In this document: piece by piece, positions 29,342 through 37,836 of the stretch
How the letters are laid out: every line of letters begins with the position of its first letter
Numbering within the stretch: position 1 is the stretch's first letter
NCBI GenBank assembly: GCA_902493585.1
Contig: CABUPZ010000007.1
Span: 1-60,160, forward strand
Length of the DNA stretch: 60,160 nucleotides
Direction of reading: 5' to 3'
DNA from: an uncultured Fusicatenibacter sp.
GTDB lineage: Bacteria; Bacillota; Clostridia; Lachnospirales; Lachnospiraceae
Position numbers and translations under genes: made by a program
Notes under the pieces: generated by a model
The model's input: the letters and a program-made list of their open reading frames with translations, nothing else
Told to the model about the DNA's origin: nothing
The model's database searches: none

Positions 29342-30751
29342 CTACAATCCTGCTCCTGCGCTAAAACATGTCGGAACCAGGACAAAAAAGTACGCATACG
29401 CGGTGAGTCCCAACCAGACACATGTTATAAGAGCGTATGCTGCCGTCTCCCCTTTTCCCCGTATCCGCAGCAGCTGCGTCATCTTCTGAATACCATTTAC
29501 TACAAAGTACATCAACGGTACGACGATGGAAATTACATAACGTCCCTGCGACTGGTAGTCAATCGTATAAGTGTAATACATCGAAAGAAAAAACGGTATG
29601 ATCATACACGCAATAAAGCTTAAAAGTAAAATACCACTCTGCCAGGTTCCCGATCGCACCTGCCGAACCAACGCTGCAAGCAATCCAAATCCCCCAAAGC
29701 CAATCAGGAACACAAAATAAAAGATATATGCATTCTGGCTGAGATGATACTGCATAGCACCAAAAATGCCAACAAAACTCTTCGCAGTATATCCAAACCA
29801 GTTGTCTTCCGGAAGATACTCTTCAAAAAACGTTTCATAAAGCGTTTTTCCTTCATTCTGCGGCGTCTTCCGATTCGACATTTTCCATTCCTCTGCACCG
29901 TATTTCTCTCCGGATTCATACATCGTTTTCATACCAATGAAATCACCATCATGAATCACTGCATTTCGTACAAAAAACCATCCGCCCACCAGCATCGCCA
30001 CACAAAAGACCAAAATGCCCCTCAGCAGCATCTGACGCAGTCCGCCCCGCATCTTATAACAGCTGACACAGAAAATAACGATACTCATCAAAATAAAACC
30101 ATATGCATTGTAATAAGTCAGAGCCAGAATCCCAAGAGATACGCCAAGCTTCACACAAGAAACCTTGTCCCATCGGCGTTCCATTCCGCTAACCCAGAAA
30201 AGCGCGACAAGCGCGGTTGCAAATACCGACGGCGAATCATTATTCAGATACCCTGACAAAAAAATAAGCTGCGGAAGGAACGCACAAAGACAAGCGAACA
30301 GATATGCCTTTGCTTTTTTATCAAACAGACGCATGCCAAGAAGAATGCAGACCACAAAGATTCCTACACCTGACAAGACGTTGACCATACGCGCTGCCAC
30401 CAAAAGACCATACTCTCCTGCCTGGAACAAAGAAGCGATTTTCATAAACACCACGCTGACCAGTGACGGAAGATATGGACTGTAACCATACGAAAATCCA
30501 AACGGAAATCCCTCAAGCAGTTCCGGCTCATCACCATTAGGAAGATAGCCATGCTCATAAATAAACCGTGGAATTCTCATTCGCATAATCTCATCTGGTG
30601 TCTTTGTATAATCCAAAAACATCGCCGCCGCCAGGCACAGGCCAAACAACACTGCAGCAGTAATCACCGCGAGAATCAGAAATCCTTTATCTTCACGCCA
30701 TGACTTTTCTTGAGCAATTCGACTTTTTTTTCTATTATTCCCTTCAGCCAT
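29342..30751 (-). CDS. DUF2142-type polytopic membrane protein (GT-C-like)
   Basis: A 469-residue paralogue of the protein at 16.0-17.5 kb. The start is set at the ATG at 30751, 8 bases after GGAGG; an upstream GTG would place the ribosome site inside the gene. A basic N-tail leads to the first helix, then KTPDEIMRMRIPRFIYEHG in the first outer loop, the acidic motif expected for GT-C enzymes. About ten more helices follow, with YLNNDSPSVFAT and the QSQGRYVIS motif. It is transcribed with the LtaS-like gene just upstream. A role in transferring a sugar from an undecaprenyl-phosphate carrier at the outer face is likely but unproven. Confidence 0.82.
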   Translation of the reverse strand: MAEGNNRKKSRIAQEKSWREDKGFLILAVITAAVLFGLCLAAAMFLDYTKTPDEIMRMRIPRFIYEHGYLPNGDEPELLEGFPFGFSYGYSPYLPSLVSVVFMKIASLFQAGEYGLLVAARMVNVLSGVGIFVVCILLGMRLFDKKAKAYLFACLCAFLPQLIFLSGYLNNDSPSVFATALVALFWVSGMERRWDKVSCVKLGVSLGILALTYYNAYGFILMSIVIFCVSCYKMRGGLRQMLLRGILVFCVAMLVGGWFFVRNAVIHDGDFIGMKTMYESGEKYGAEEWKMSNRKTPQNEGKTLYETFFEEYLPEDNWFGYTAKSFVGIFGAMQYHLSQNAYIFYFVFLIGFGGFGLLAALVRQVRSGTWQSGILLLSFIACMIIPFFLSMYYTYTIDYQSQGRYVISIVVPLMYFVVNGIQKMTQLLRIRGKGETAAYALITCVWLGLTAYAYFFVLVPTCFSAGAGL

Positions 30752-30774
30752 AATATTTTCCTCCACATCTCTCC

Positions 30775-32658
30775 TTATCCGATTATCTGTGTGATGCCTC
30801 CGACCAGATATGCACTGCCCTCTGTACCCACTGCATAAACATGAATATTATAATTACCTCTTCGATAGCCAAAGTCACCTATTGAAACATTAAACTGATA
30901 ACTTCCGTCGTCTGCCAGAGGCATTTCATACCATTTGAGCACCGACTGATCCTCATCCGGCCACACAGCGCAGCGGATGGACTGGATCTCGGTACTGGAC
31001 TGGATGTTTGAAACATTAACGCTGAATGTATTCATCTCCGTATTATAGGTACCTGAGGTGATATCAGCGGTTATCACATCCTGAGGCTCTTCAGCAACCG
31101 TTTCGGTCGTCTCTGTTGTACCCTGCTCCGTCTGTTCTTCTTCCTGTCCAATGCCAGAAGTGAGTTCATCCATCAAAGCGGACCGCTTGGAGATTTCCTG
31201 ACTCTCTCTCTCGTATCCATACACCTCGGACAGGGTCGACTTTCCGGAAAACAGATTGGTTCCCAGACCAAGCCGCTCGCCTTCTATATCCACTCCAAGA
31301 CTCGCCAGCGTCGTCGGGAAATTGTCAAAGGTTGTATAGGTGCGATATTCCTCCCACTGACTCTCTGCCGCAGCGTTGATATATGTAGTGTATACCTTTC
31401 TCGTGTAATCCTCGGGCACATCCTGACAAAAATCACTGTCCATGGTCAGATGATCGCCGGAAATCACAATGGTCGTATTTTCATAGAACGGCTGCTCCTG
31501 AATCCACTGGACAAATTCTGATACCTGCCGGCTTGAACATGCCATAACATTCGCATAAACATCATCCCCATAGAGATCCGGACAATCCTCACACTTGTAA
31601 CCGTCTTCAAAATGAGTATCCACCGTCAGCAGCGTCAGATTAAACGGCTCGTCCTGCGCCGCAAGGTCTGTCAGTTCTTCTTTAGCAAACTCGAAAAGAC
31701 GCTTATCCTCATATCCCCACCAGACACGGTATCCATATGGGATCATATTGTTTTCCAGCGCATAATTGTAATCGATAATGTCGTAATCCCCGTGTTCCTC
31801 ATAAAATAATTTTCTTCCGCCAAACTCAGCGTCAGAACCGATCATCAGTGTCTGACTGTATCCGGCATCCTCCAGGATATCACCGATGGAAACAATATCC
31901 GGGAAAAAGGAATCTTGCGTATTCATGGAATTTTTCTCAATGGGAATGTTCATGGGAAGACCGGTGCTCTGCGCAAACATTGCGCCGATTGTCCATGTTG
32001 CGCCCGGCATCGCATATCCGCCGTTCAACGTCTGATCATCACCGGAGAAATTTTCATTCTGCAGGGAAAGTTCTGTCAGCTCCGGAATCACATTCTGCTC
32101 AAACGCCCCTCCGTTTTCCGTGCCACTGTAAGTATTCTCCATGGATTCCAGATAAATGTAAATCAGATTCCTTTTCTGCTCCGGAAACGTCAGTGTCACA
32201 TCCCGCGGATCCACGTAATTGTCATCAATAAACGTAGAATACTCAGACTGATTGTTCGCATAAGCGGATACATCCAGTGTCGTCCACACATTGGAAACAC
32301 TTACCCCCGCCATGATCAGTGAGAGTACCATGATGACGGATAAAAACGAATTGTAGATCTTCCGTTTTTTTCTGAGGAATGCGCAAGCACAGATCAACAG
32401 AACACAGACAATCCCAGTGATCGTAACACAGTATTGGACAAAATCCCAGATCATGTCCATATTTGTACCTTCAAGACTGGTGTTTAGATGGTACACCAAT
32501 TCTTCCATGGTAAGGCCGGTCCATGTTTTCAGCATCCACTGGCAGGAACGTGAAAGGAGTACGGCAATGGTAGCCACAGCGATCACGATAACGGTGCAGA
32601 CCCAGATCAATATCTTTCTTCGGTTCCCATGGTTTTCATTTTCGTTTATTTTTTTCAT
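30775..32658 (-). CDS. LtaS/MdoB-type phosphoglycerol transferase
   Basis: A membrane enzyme of the alkaline-phosphatase/sulfatase superfamily that probably moves phosphoglycerol from phosphatidylglycerol to a surface glycan. It is 627 residues with about three membrane helices in the first 125, then an extracellular catalytic domain. Metal and nucleophile sites are visible: YLESMEN near 170, MPGATWTIGAM near 220 with the likely nucleophilic Thr, LLTVDTHFEDG, and VISGDHLTMDSD near 415. After about residue 500 comes a Glu/Thr-rich linker and a beta-rich extra domain to the end (CAVWPDEDQSVLKWYEMPL) of the Ig-like kind. In streptococci a homologue, GacH, decorates a rhamnose polysaccharide with glycerol phosphate; a similar role here is inference. 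AAGGG lies 9 bases before the start. Confidence 0.87.
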   Translation of the reverse strand: MKKINENENHGNRRKILIWVCTVIVIAVATIAVLLSRSCQWMLKTWTGLTMEELVYHLNTSLEGTNMDMIWDFVQYCVTITGIVCVLLICACAFLRKKRKIYNSFLSVIMVLSLIMAGVSVSNVWTTLDVSAYANNQSEYSTFIDDNYVDPRDVTLTFPEQKRNLIYIYLESMENTYSGTENGGAFEQNVIPELTELSLQNENFSGDDQTLNGGYAMPGATWTIGAMFAQSTGLPMNIPIEKNSMNTQDSFFPDIVSIGDILEDAGYSQTLMIGSDAEFGGRKLFYEEHGDYDIIDYNYALENNMIPYGYRVWWGYEDKRLFEFAKEELTDLAAQDEPFNLTLLTVDTHFEDGYKCEDCPDLYGDDVYANVMACSSRQVSEFVQWIQEQPFYENTTIVISGDHLTMDSDFCQDVPEDYTRKVYTTYINAAAESQWEEYRTYTTFDNFPTTLASLGVDIEGERLGLGTNLFSGKSTLSEVYGYERESQEISKRSALMDELTSGIGQEEEQTEQGTTETTETVAEEPQDVITADITSGTYNTEMNTFSVNVSNIQSSTEIQSIRCAVWPDEDQSVLKWYEMPLADDGSYQFNVSIGDFGYRRGNYNIHVYAVGTEGSAYLVGGITQIIG

Positions 32659-32683
32659 TTTGACACACCCTTGTTTTTTATTT

Positions 32684-33022
32684 TTATGGCATCGTGTAGA
32701 TCAGTACGCCTGCCACAATTAACAGATTCCCTATTAATTTCCCCCTCGTGATCTTCTCCTTCAGCACCAGCCAGGACAGGATCAGCACAAACACATAAGT
32801 AAACGTATCAAGCACCGGTCCATACTTCATCTCCACCTGTGTATATGCGTAGGTATTGACCAGCAGTACGGAACCAAAAATCAGATATGCGGTGATCACC
32901 CGCCAGTTCAGATATTCTTTCAGAGCACTTTCGTGTTCCTGATTGGCGCTTTGTTTCAAAAGAATCTGAGAGACCGCGGAAAATGCGGTACACACCAGCA
33001 TCAGCAGCATATATTTATTCAT
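32684..33022 (-). CDS. Small EamA/SMR-like membrane protein, subunit 1 of a pair
   Basis: A 112-residue protein with four membrane helices. The segments SAVSQILLKQSA and the final VLKEKITRGKLIGNLLIVAGV are typical of ArnE/ArnF and related small multidrug-resistance-fold transporters. It overlaps its upstream partner by 8 bases. Such pairs usually form heterodimers; ArnE/ArnF flips undecaprenyl-phosphate-aminoarabinose. Here the pair probably flips an undecaprenyl-phosphate monosaccharide for the neighbouring GT-C enzymes. Substrate is not readable. Confidence 0.85.
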   Translation of the reverse strand: MNKYMLLMLVCTAFSAVSQILLKQSANQEHESALKEYLNWRVITAYLIFGSVLLVNTYAYTQVEMKYGPVLDTFTYVFVLILSWLVLKEKITRGKLIGNLLIVAGVLIYTMP

Positions 33023-33395
33023 ACCTTTGCACCACCATCACTCCCATCAGCACCACGAGAAGGCCGATGATATTTTTAACACTCAGGCTTTCCTGAAAGA
33101 TCACCACCGCCCACACCTGCGACCAGATCAGGTAAACGCTACGGTTGGCGTAGGCTGTGGACAAAGAAAATTTTTTAATTACCTTCTGCCAGGCAATCGC
33201 GTAGACCCCGCAGTTGGCTGCCATCAAAAACAGGAACAGATACAACAGCGGATTTTTCAGTCCTCCATGGTTGAACTGTACCGACGCGCATTTGGAAAAC
33301 ACACTGGTCAGAGAAAACAGCAGGATATTCAGATGCAGCTGAATGTAGTTCCTCGTTTTTTTCTTTTTTTCCATTGAAACCTGCTTCTCCATCAT
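33015..33395 (-). CDS. Small EamA/SMR-like membrane protein, subunit 2 of a pair
   Basis: A 126-residue, four-helix protein. A basic N-terminal tail precedes LLFSLTSVFSKCAS, then SLSTAYANRSVYLIWSQVWAV and VKNIIGLLVVLMGVMVV, all matching the fold of its 112-residue partner. The start at 33395 has AAGGA 6 bases upstream and overlaps the stop of the preceding gene (ATGA), so translation is probably coupled. The pair likely supplies flipped lipid-linked sugar donors to the surrounding membrane glycosyltransferases. Confidence 0.83.
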   Translation of the reverse strand: MMEKQVSMEKKKKTRNYIQLHLNILLFSLTSVFSKCASVQFNHGGLKNPLLYLFLFLMAANCGVYAIAWQKVIKKFSLSTAYANRSVYLIWSQVWAVVIFQESLSVKNIIGLLVVLMGVMVVQRYE

Positions 33396-34159
33396 CTCAC
33401 ATCCTTATAGACCTGATAATTTCCCACGGTTCCCAGAAGTTCAAAATCTTCCTCCGCCATGGCTTCCATCATGCCGCCCACAGCCGGATACACCAGATAA
33501 TTACACGTGAACTTCCTTAATGCCGCCGCCAGTTCCGTCGGCTGAATCGGCTGTGCATGCATGGCATCCCTCAACTCCTGTTTTTCCGGATATTCATTTG
33601 CCCATCTTCCATAGGGAAGATAGATATCGGTATCATACTGACGGAGTTCACACAGAATCTCATCGGGAACAGACACGCGGATGATCTCTCCCTCCTGCCG
33701 GTCTGCCTCCAGCATCTCACAGATCATGATCGTCTCCTCCATGAGCTTCTGGGAATTTTCTGCCCTTACAAAACCGCTGTTCGTATACAGATTTCTTCCG
33801 GAAACCACCAGCACGATCACCACAGCCGCTACACTGAGTACACGTTTCCATCCTCTGAGCTTTTCTCCATCCACAAACCACGCACTGATAAACGCTGCAA
33901 AAACCGGAACCGGAAGAATCCAGAACATTCTCCAGTATACATCTTCCCCGATCAGTGAAGCAATGATCTTTGCAGTAACCGGAAAATAATACAGAATCAA
34001 AAACAGGATCGTATATCCTGTAAACAAGTATTTCCACCTTTTGTCAATTCTCGGATCCCGGAGAATCCAGATCAGACAAATCAGATACAGTACATGGTAA
34101 AATCCAGTGCCTGCATAGGACTGAAACCACTGTACCGCCATATCCAATGCTTCTCTCAA
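33392..34159 (-). CDS. Membrane protein, possible second half of a DUF6077-type protein
   Basis: A 255-residue protein with about four helices in the first 130 residues and a soluble C-terminal half (ICEMLEADRQEGEIIRVSVPDE ... TCNYLVYPAVGG) that resembles the extracellular tail of large GT-C-like proteins. The start is the TTG at 34159, 9 bases after AAGGAGG. It follows the DUF6077-type gene by about 50 bases on the same strand. The two together have the size and layout of a single larger protein, so this may be a natural split. I do not recognise a specific function. Confidence 0.65.
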   Translation of the reverse strand: MREALDMAVQWFQSYAGTGFYHVLYLICLIWILRDPRIDKRWKYLFTGYTILFLILYYFPVTAKIIASLIGEDVYWRMFWILPVPVFAAFISAWFVDGEKLRGWKRVLSVAAVVIVLVVSGRNLYTNSGFVRAENSQKLMEETIMICEMLEADRQEGEIIRVSVPDEILCELRQYDTDIYLPYGRWANEYPEKQELRDAMHAQPIQPTELAAALRKFTCNYLVYPAVGGMMEAMAEEDFELLGTVGNYQVYKDVR

Positions 34160-34207
34160 GCTTTCTTTCCTCCTTCACTGGCAACATGTCCCTTCCTGCA
34201 TCGTCAT

Positions 34208-35239
34208 TTATCTGATAACCAGGTACAGAACCGCAAAAATCAGATTCGGCGCACATGCAAGAATGCTGCGGATCAGACCGCCCCAGTTTTTCTTCAGCAG
34301 TCCGAACAGGAAACCAAAGACAGCCACGCACAGTACAGGCAGCATAATTCCCATAGTGGAAACCATAAATCCTGCGGTCATTGCGCAAACCAGAACCACC
34401 CAGTCCTTTTGACTGTTCTTCAGAACCAACAGCCTGCTGCACAGATAGAAAACTGCCGGAAGAATCGTCGACGCAAGCACCGCCTTTCCCTGCCAGATCC
34501 GCACCAACAGAAATGTCCCCGGTGTATAAACGGAATACCAGGAGCTCATCATGATGACTCCCATTGCAAGAAGAAACACACCCTGTTTCTTCTTATCTTT
34601 CGGAAAAAACATCTCTCCGATCAGGCTGTAAACCACATATGCCAGCGGAATCAGCGCCAGCGGAAGAACCGTGTGCGCCGTTGTCGCCGGATGCATCTGA
34701 ATTACCCGGCTGATAAAAGCCACCCAGATCGGGAACGGCGAAAGCACATATCTGGAGGGAAAACTTTCATACAGTTCTCCCGTATAAGCATCAAATTCAA
34801 AGATGCGGTCGGTTGCCACCGTGGTCGTTGCCGTTCCGACATAAAATGAATCATCCGCATCCGAATGCCAGTACAATACAGTGACGGCTGTCTGTGCCAA
34901 AATCACCGCAAAGGCAATCAGCATCGTCCAGTCCGGCCGAATGGAGGACGGAAGTTTTATCAGACAGTTCCAGATTTCCGTTCTCTGTCGGATCAGTCCG
35001 ATTCCCGCCAGAAGTATGCTGACTGCCGCAAAGATCCATACAAGAACATGAAACGGCAGATGAAGATACGTCATCGGAACCGTAAGCAATTCAAATAATG
35101 CAAAAAGCAGGAGGTACCCGTTCAAAAACGTTTTGCGAAAAAAGATATTTTCCGTATCACCCGCTGAAAAAACTCCGCCTGCCAGAAACGGGAGAATAAA
35201 AAGCCACAGCAGAATCATCAATCCTTTGAACAAAAACAA
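34208..35239 (-). CDS. DUF6077-type polytopic membrane protein
   Basis: A 343-residue integral membrane protein with about nine helices. Between early helices it has YWHSDADDSFYVGTATT, an acidic outer-loop motif, then RYVLSPFPIWVAF and HPATTAHTVLPL, which I associate with the DUF6077 family of Clostridia. The protein stops after VLYLVIR without the soluble C-terminal domain that GT-C-like proteins often carry; the next gene may supply it. The start is a TTG at 35239 with GGAGG 9 bases upstream, 6 bases after the preceding GT2. Function is probably membrane glycan modification, inferred from position only. Confidence 0.7.
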   Translation of the reverse strand: MFLFKGLMILLWLFILPFLAGGVFSAGDTENIFFRKTFLNGYLLLFALFELLTVPMTYLHLPFHVLVWIFAAVSILLAGIGLIRQRTEIWNCLIKLPSSIRPDWTMLIAFAVILAQTAVTVLYWHSDADDSFYVGTATTTVATDRIFEFDAYTGELYESFPSRYVLSPFPIWVAFISRVIQMHPATTAHTVLPLALIPLAYVVYSLIGEMFFPKDKKKQGVFLLAMGVIMMSSWYSVYTPGTFLLVRIWQGKAVLASTILPAVFYLCSRLLVLKNSQKDWVVLVCAMTAGFMVSTMGIMLPVLCVAVFGFLFGLLKKNWGGLIRSILACAPNLIFAVLYLVIR

Positions 35240-35245
35240 AATTTC

Positions 35246-36304
35246 TTACCTCCCTGCCTTCAGCCTGGCAAAAAGCCTTGTATTCTTTGTCTTTACAAAT
35301 GTGATCACCGATGCCTCCAACAGGAGTAAGGTCACATTCTTCATTCTCACAGGAATCAACATGACCTTCATATAGGAAGAACGTGGCCTGGCAAGCTGCA
35401 GGCTCTTTGCCACCCGTTTGTTTGCCAGCATCTTCTTTACTTCCCTGCGCTTTTCCTTATAACTCATCCGGCAGCTGGGGTTCGTCAGATTCTCCACACA
35501 GCCGATAAAGCGCTCAATATACCGTCGGGCGATAAACTCTGCCGTCTCCGGCGTCTTGACATTCCACCGCCGGTACAGATCCAGAAGCCATCCGTGCTCC
35601 TCTTCTCTTTTCTCATACATTTCCGCACGGTAAGCAGCCGTCTCTGACTCTGCCCGCGCGCGGATAAAATGATAATACTGACGGGAAGTCACCGCCACCC
35701 GTTCCACCTGGTCGATCACTGACAGGTTAAACGGGAAATCATCCCACATTGTTTTTGGAAAACGAAGCTGATGTTTTTCGATATACTCCCTCAGATACAG
35801 TTTATTCCAGGGGGTATACAGCATATTTTTGTCAAACAGGCGATAAGAATTTCTGCGAAACTCCTCTTTCGTCCCATAGACAGCATCCTCCGGCACAAAA
35901 TGATCCGTCCGGTATTCGTTCTCTCCATAATAAGTATCGATATAAAAACCAGCCACCACCAGTTCCGCCTGGTGTTTTTCCGCCAGTTCGTACAACTCCT
36001 CCAGCATCTGCGGCTCTGCCCAGTCGTCGGAATCCAGAAAATACAGGTACTTTCCTCTGGCCACCTCCATCGCGGCATTCCGCGCCGCCGGCGCCCCTTG
36101 ATTTTCCCTGTGGAACACGCGGATACGCTCGTCCTCTCTGGCATAAGCATCGCAGATCTCACCGCTTCTGTCCGGACTTCCGTCGTCTACGATCAGAAAT
36201 TCAAACTCCTGAAAGGTCTGCTTCTGCATACTCTCGATTGCCCGTCCCACATAGTTTTCCACCCGGTAAACAGGCATGATCACTGAGATTTTAATTTCAT
36301 TCAT
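35246..36304 (-). CDS. Family 2 glycosyltransferase
   Basis: A 352-residue GT-A enzyme. The N-terminus ISVIMPVYRVENY, VDDGSPDRSGEICD at about 38-51 and YFLDSDDW at about 90 are the nucleotide and metal-site motifs of capsule-type GT2 proteins. MLYTPWNKLY and MWDDFPFN follow in the acceptor half. The C-terminal 120 residues are basic and may lie on the membrane. It overlaps the end of the upstream sugar-1-phosphate transferase by 8 bases, so it may add the second sugar to that lipid intermediate. Donor sugar unknown. Confidence 0.9.
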   Translation of the reverse strand: MNEIKISVIMPVYRVENYVGRAIESMQKQTFQEFEFLIVDDGSPDRSGEICDAYAREDERIRVFHRENQGAPAARNAAMEVARGKYLYFLDSDDWAEPQMLEELYELAEKHQAELVVAGFYIDTYYGENEYRTDHFVPEDAVYGTKEEFRRNSYRLFDKNMLYTPWNKLYLREYIEKHQLRFPKTMWDDFPFNLSVIDQVERVAVTSRQYYHFIRARAESETAAYRAEMYEKREEEHGWLLDLYRRWNVKTPETAEFIARRYIERFIGCVENLTNPSCRMSYKEKRREVKKMLANKRVAKSLQLARPRSSYMKVMLIPVRMKNVTLLLLEASVITFVKTKNTRLFARLKAGR

Positions 36305-37700
36305 TTTTCTGCTCCATGTTTTTTGCTTTCTCGGTGCGGCTGATCGTCTCTCCCTCTTCCAAGCCTTCCGTACTTTCTTTCATAAACAGGATCTTGAACG
36401 TAGCCACGATCAGCTTCAGATCTGTCAGTATTGAGTACCCTTCTATGTACATCAGATCCAGTTTCAGCTTATCATAAGCGGTGGTGTTATATTTGCCGTA
36501 AATCTGGGCATAACCAGTCAGACCGGCTTTTACTTTCAGCCGGTAAGCGAATTCAGGAATCTCCCGCTCATATTCCCGGGCAATCTCGGGGCGCTCCGGT
36601 CTCGGTCCCACAACACTCATATCCCCTTTCAGGATATTCAGCAGCTGCGGAAGTTCATCGATACGGGTTGCGCGGATCACTTTTCCCACAGGGGTGATCC
36701 TGCTGTCATTTGCAGAAGCCAGACGCGCCACTCCATCTTTTTCCGCATCCACGATCATACTGCGGAACTTATACACATAAAATTCTTTTCCATCCTTGGT
36801 CAGGCGTTTCTGCTTGAAAAGCACCGGTCCTCTGTCATACAGATGGATCGCAGCAGCTGTGATCAACATAATCGGTGATGTGATCACCAGAAGGATTACG
36901 GCGATCACCAGATCCAGCACTCTCTTCGTCAGACGCTGCTCAATGGTCAGCCCATAATTTCTCGCCAGAAACAAAGGTGTATCGAACAGATCAAGCGTCT
37001 CTGAACTCTTCAGGATAATATCGGATACCTTCGGCGTCAGATACACACGGATCGACCGGGCATAACAATATTTCAGAAGGCGATTCCGCGTTTCTGAATG
37101 AAGATCTCCCAACACGACTCCCTCCTGACCGAAAGCTTCTATGGCTTTTTCCACCGCTTCTTCGCCTTCCGCCACAGAAATCTTCTTTGCAATTCGATAT
37201 TTATCCTTGCGGCTGTCCATCTTCCTGCAGAGATTCTCCACCGGATATTCGTCATAAATCATCAGAAGCTGTTTCGGTGGAAAAAGCCGTGCAAACAGAC
37301 GGTCAAACAAAAAGGAACTGATTGCTGCGATCAGAATGTCAACTCCTGTCATCACCAACAGCGGTCTCGGATCCGGCAGATGCCGCCACAGCAGCAGGAT
37401 TTGAACATACATCACAACATTTGCGCACAATCCGGAAAGCGCCTGGGAATAAATCACATTGGAGCCTTTCAGATATCCGATCTTCAGCGCGCCGTAAATA
37501 TACATAAAAAGCAGTTCATATGCCGCATAGACAATGACAATGAACACATCCCCCCAGAAATAGAATGGTTCCAGCCACAATTTCTCCGCGTAATACCGCT
37601 GCCAGACCCATGCAAACACCAGCGTCTCCAGCAAAAGGATCACAAGAACAGCAAGAATTCTGAGAAATCTTTTGTACTGATCCCGATTTTTTGTCTTCAT
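36297..37700 (-). CDS. Second polyprenyl-phosphate sugar-1-phosphate transferase
   Basis: A 467-residue initiating transferase. About five N-terminal helices are followed by a nucleotide-fold middle and, from about 255, the sugar transferase domain: KRVLDLVIAVILLVI, YDRGPVLFKQKRL, YKFRSM, IDELPQLLNILKGDMSVVGPRPERP and VKAGLTGYAQIYGKYN. It starts the unit that reads toward 29.3 kb and has GAGG 10 bases before its ATG. The strong terminator at 37.8 kb isolates it from the upstream operon, so a promoter must lie between 37,700 and 37,780; that stretch is very AT-rich, with no clear consensus. Its sequence differs enough from the 8.9-10.3 kb enzyme to suggest another sugar or another glycan. Confidence 0.92.
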   Translation of the reverse strand: MKTKNRDQYKRFLRILAVLVILLLETLVFAWVWQRYYAEKLWLEPFYFWGDVFIVIVYAAYELLFMYIYGALKIGYLKGSNVIYSQALSGLCANVVMYVQILLLWRHLPDPRPLLVMTGVDILIAAISSFLFDRLFARLFPPKQLLMIYDEYPVENLCRKMDSRKDKYRIAKKISVAEGEEAVEKAIEAFGQEGVVLGDLHSETRNRLLKYCYARSIRVYLTPKVSDIILKSSETLDLFDTPLFLARNYGLTIEQRLTKRVLDLVIAVILLVITSPIMLITAAAIHLYDRGPVLFKQKRLTKDGKEFYVYKFRSMIVDAEKDGVARLASANDSRITPVGKVIRATRIDELPQLLNILKGDMSVVGPRPERPEIAREYEREIPEFAYRLKVKAGLTGYAQIYGKYNTTAYDKLKLDLMYIEGYSILTDLKLIVATFKILFMKESTEGLEEGETISRTEKAKNMEQKNE

Positions 37701-37761
37701 TTTACAAATTCCTCTCTCGGGCTTTTCTTTTCTGTAACAGAGTTATGATATCATATTTACA

Positions 37762-37836
37762 AAAAAAATAAAAGAGGGGAAAATATCGAAGCGTGTGACC
37801 GTCCATAGGATAGACATTCACACGCTTCGATATTTT
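37762..37836 (-). terminator. Terminator with 19-bp perfect stem, end of the tarI/YfhO operon
   Basis: Bases 37780-37798 and 37818-37836 form a perfect 19-bp stem with a 19-base loop. On the minus strand a T-rich tract follows at 37762-37779. The stem begins right after the stop codon of the YfhO-like gene. Confidence 0.92.

Noticed and set aside
37780..37836. Inverted repeat as an insertion-sequence end
   Set aside because: It lies directly after a stop codon and is followed by a T-rich tract, with no transposase or target duplication; a terminator explains it.
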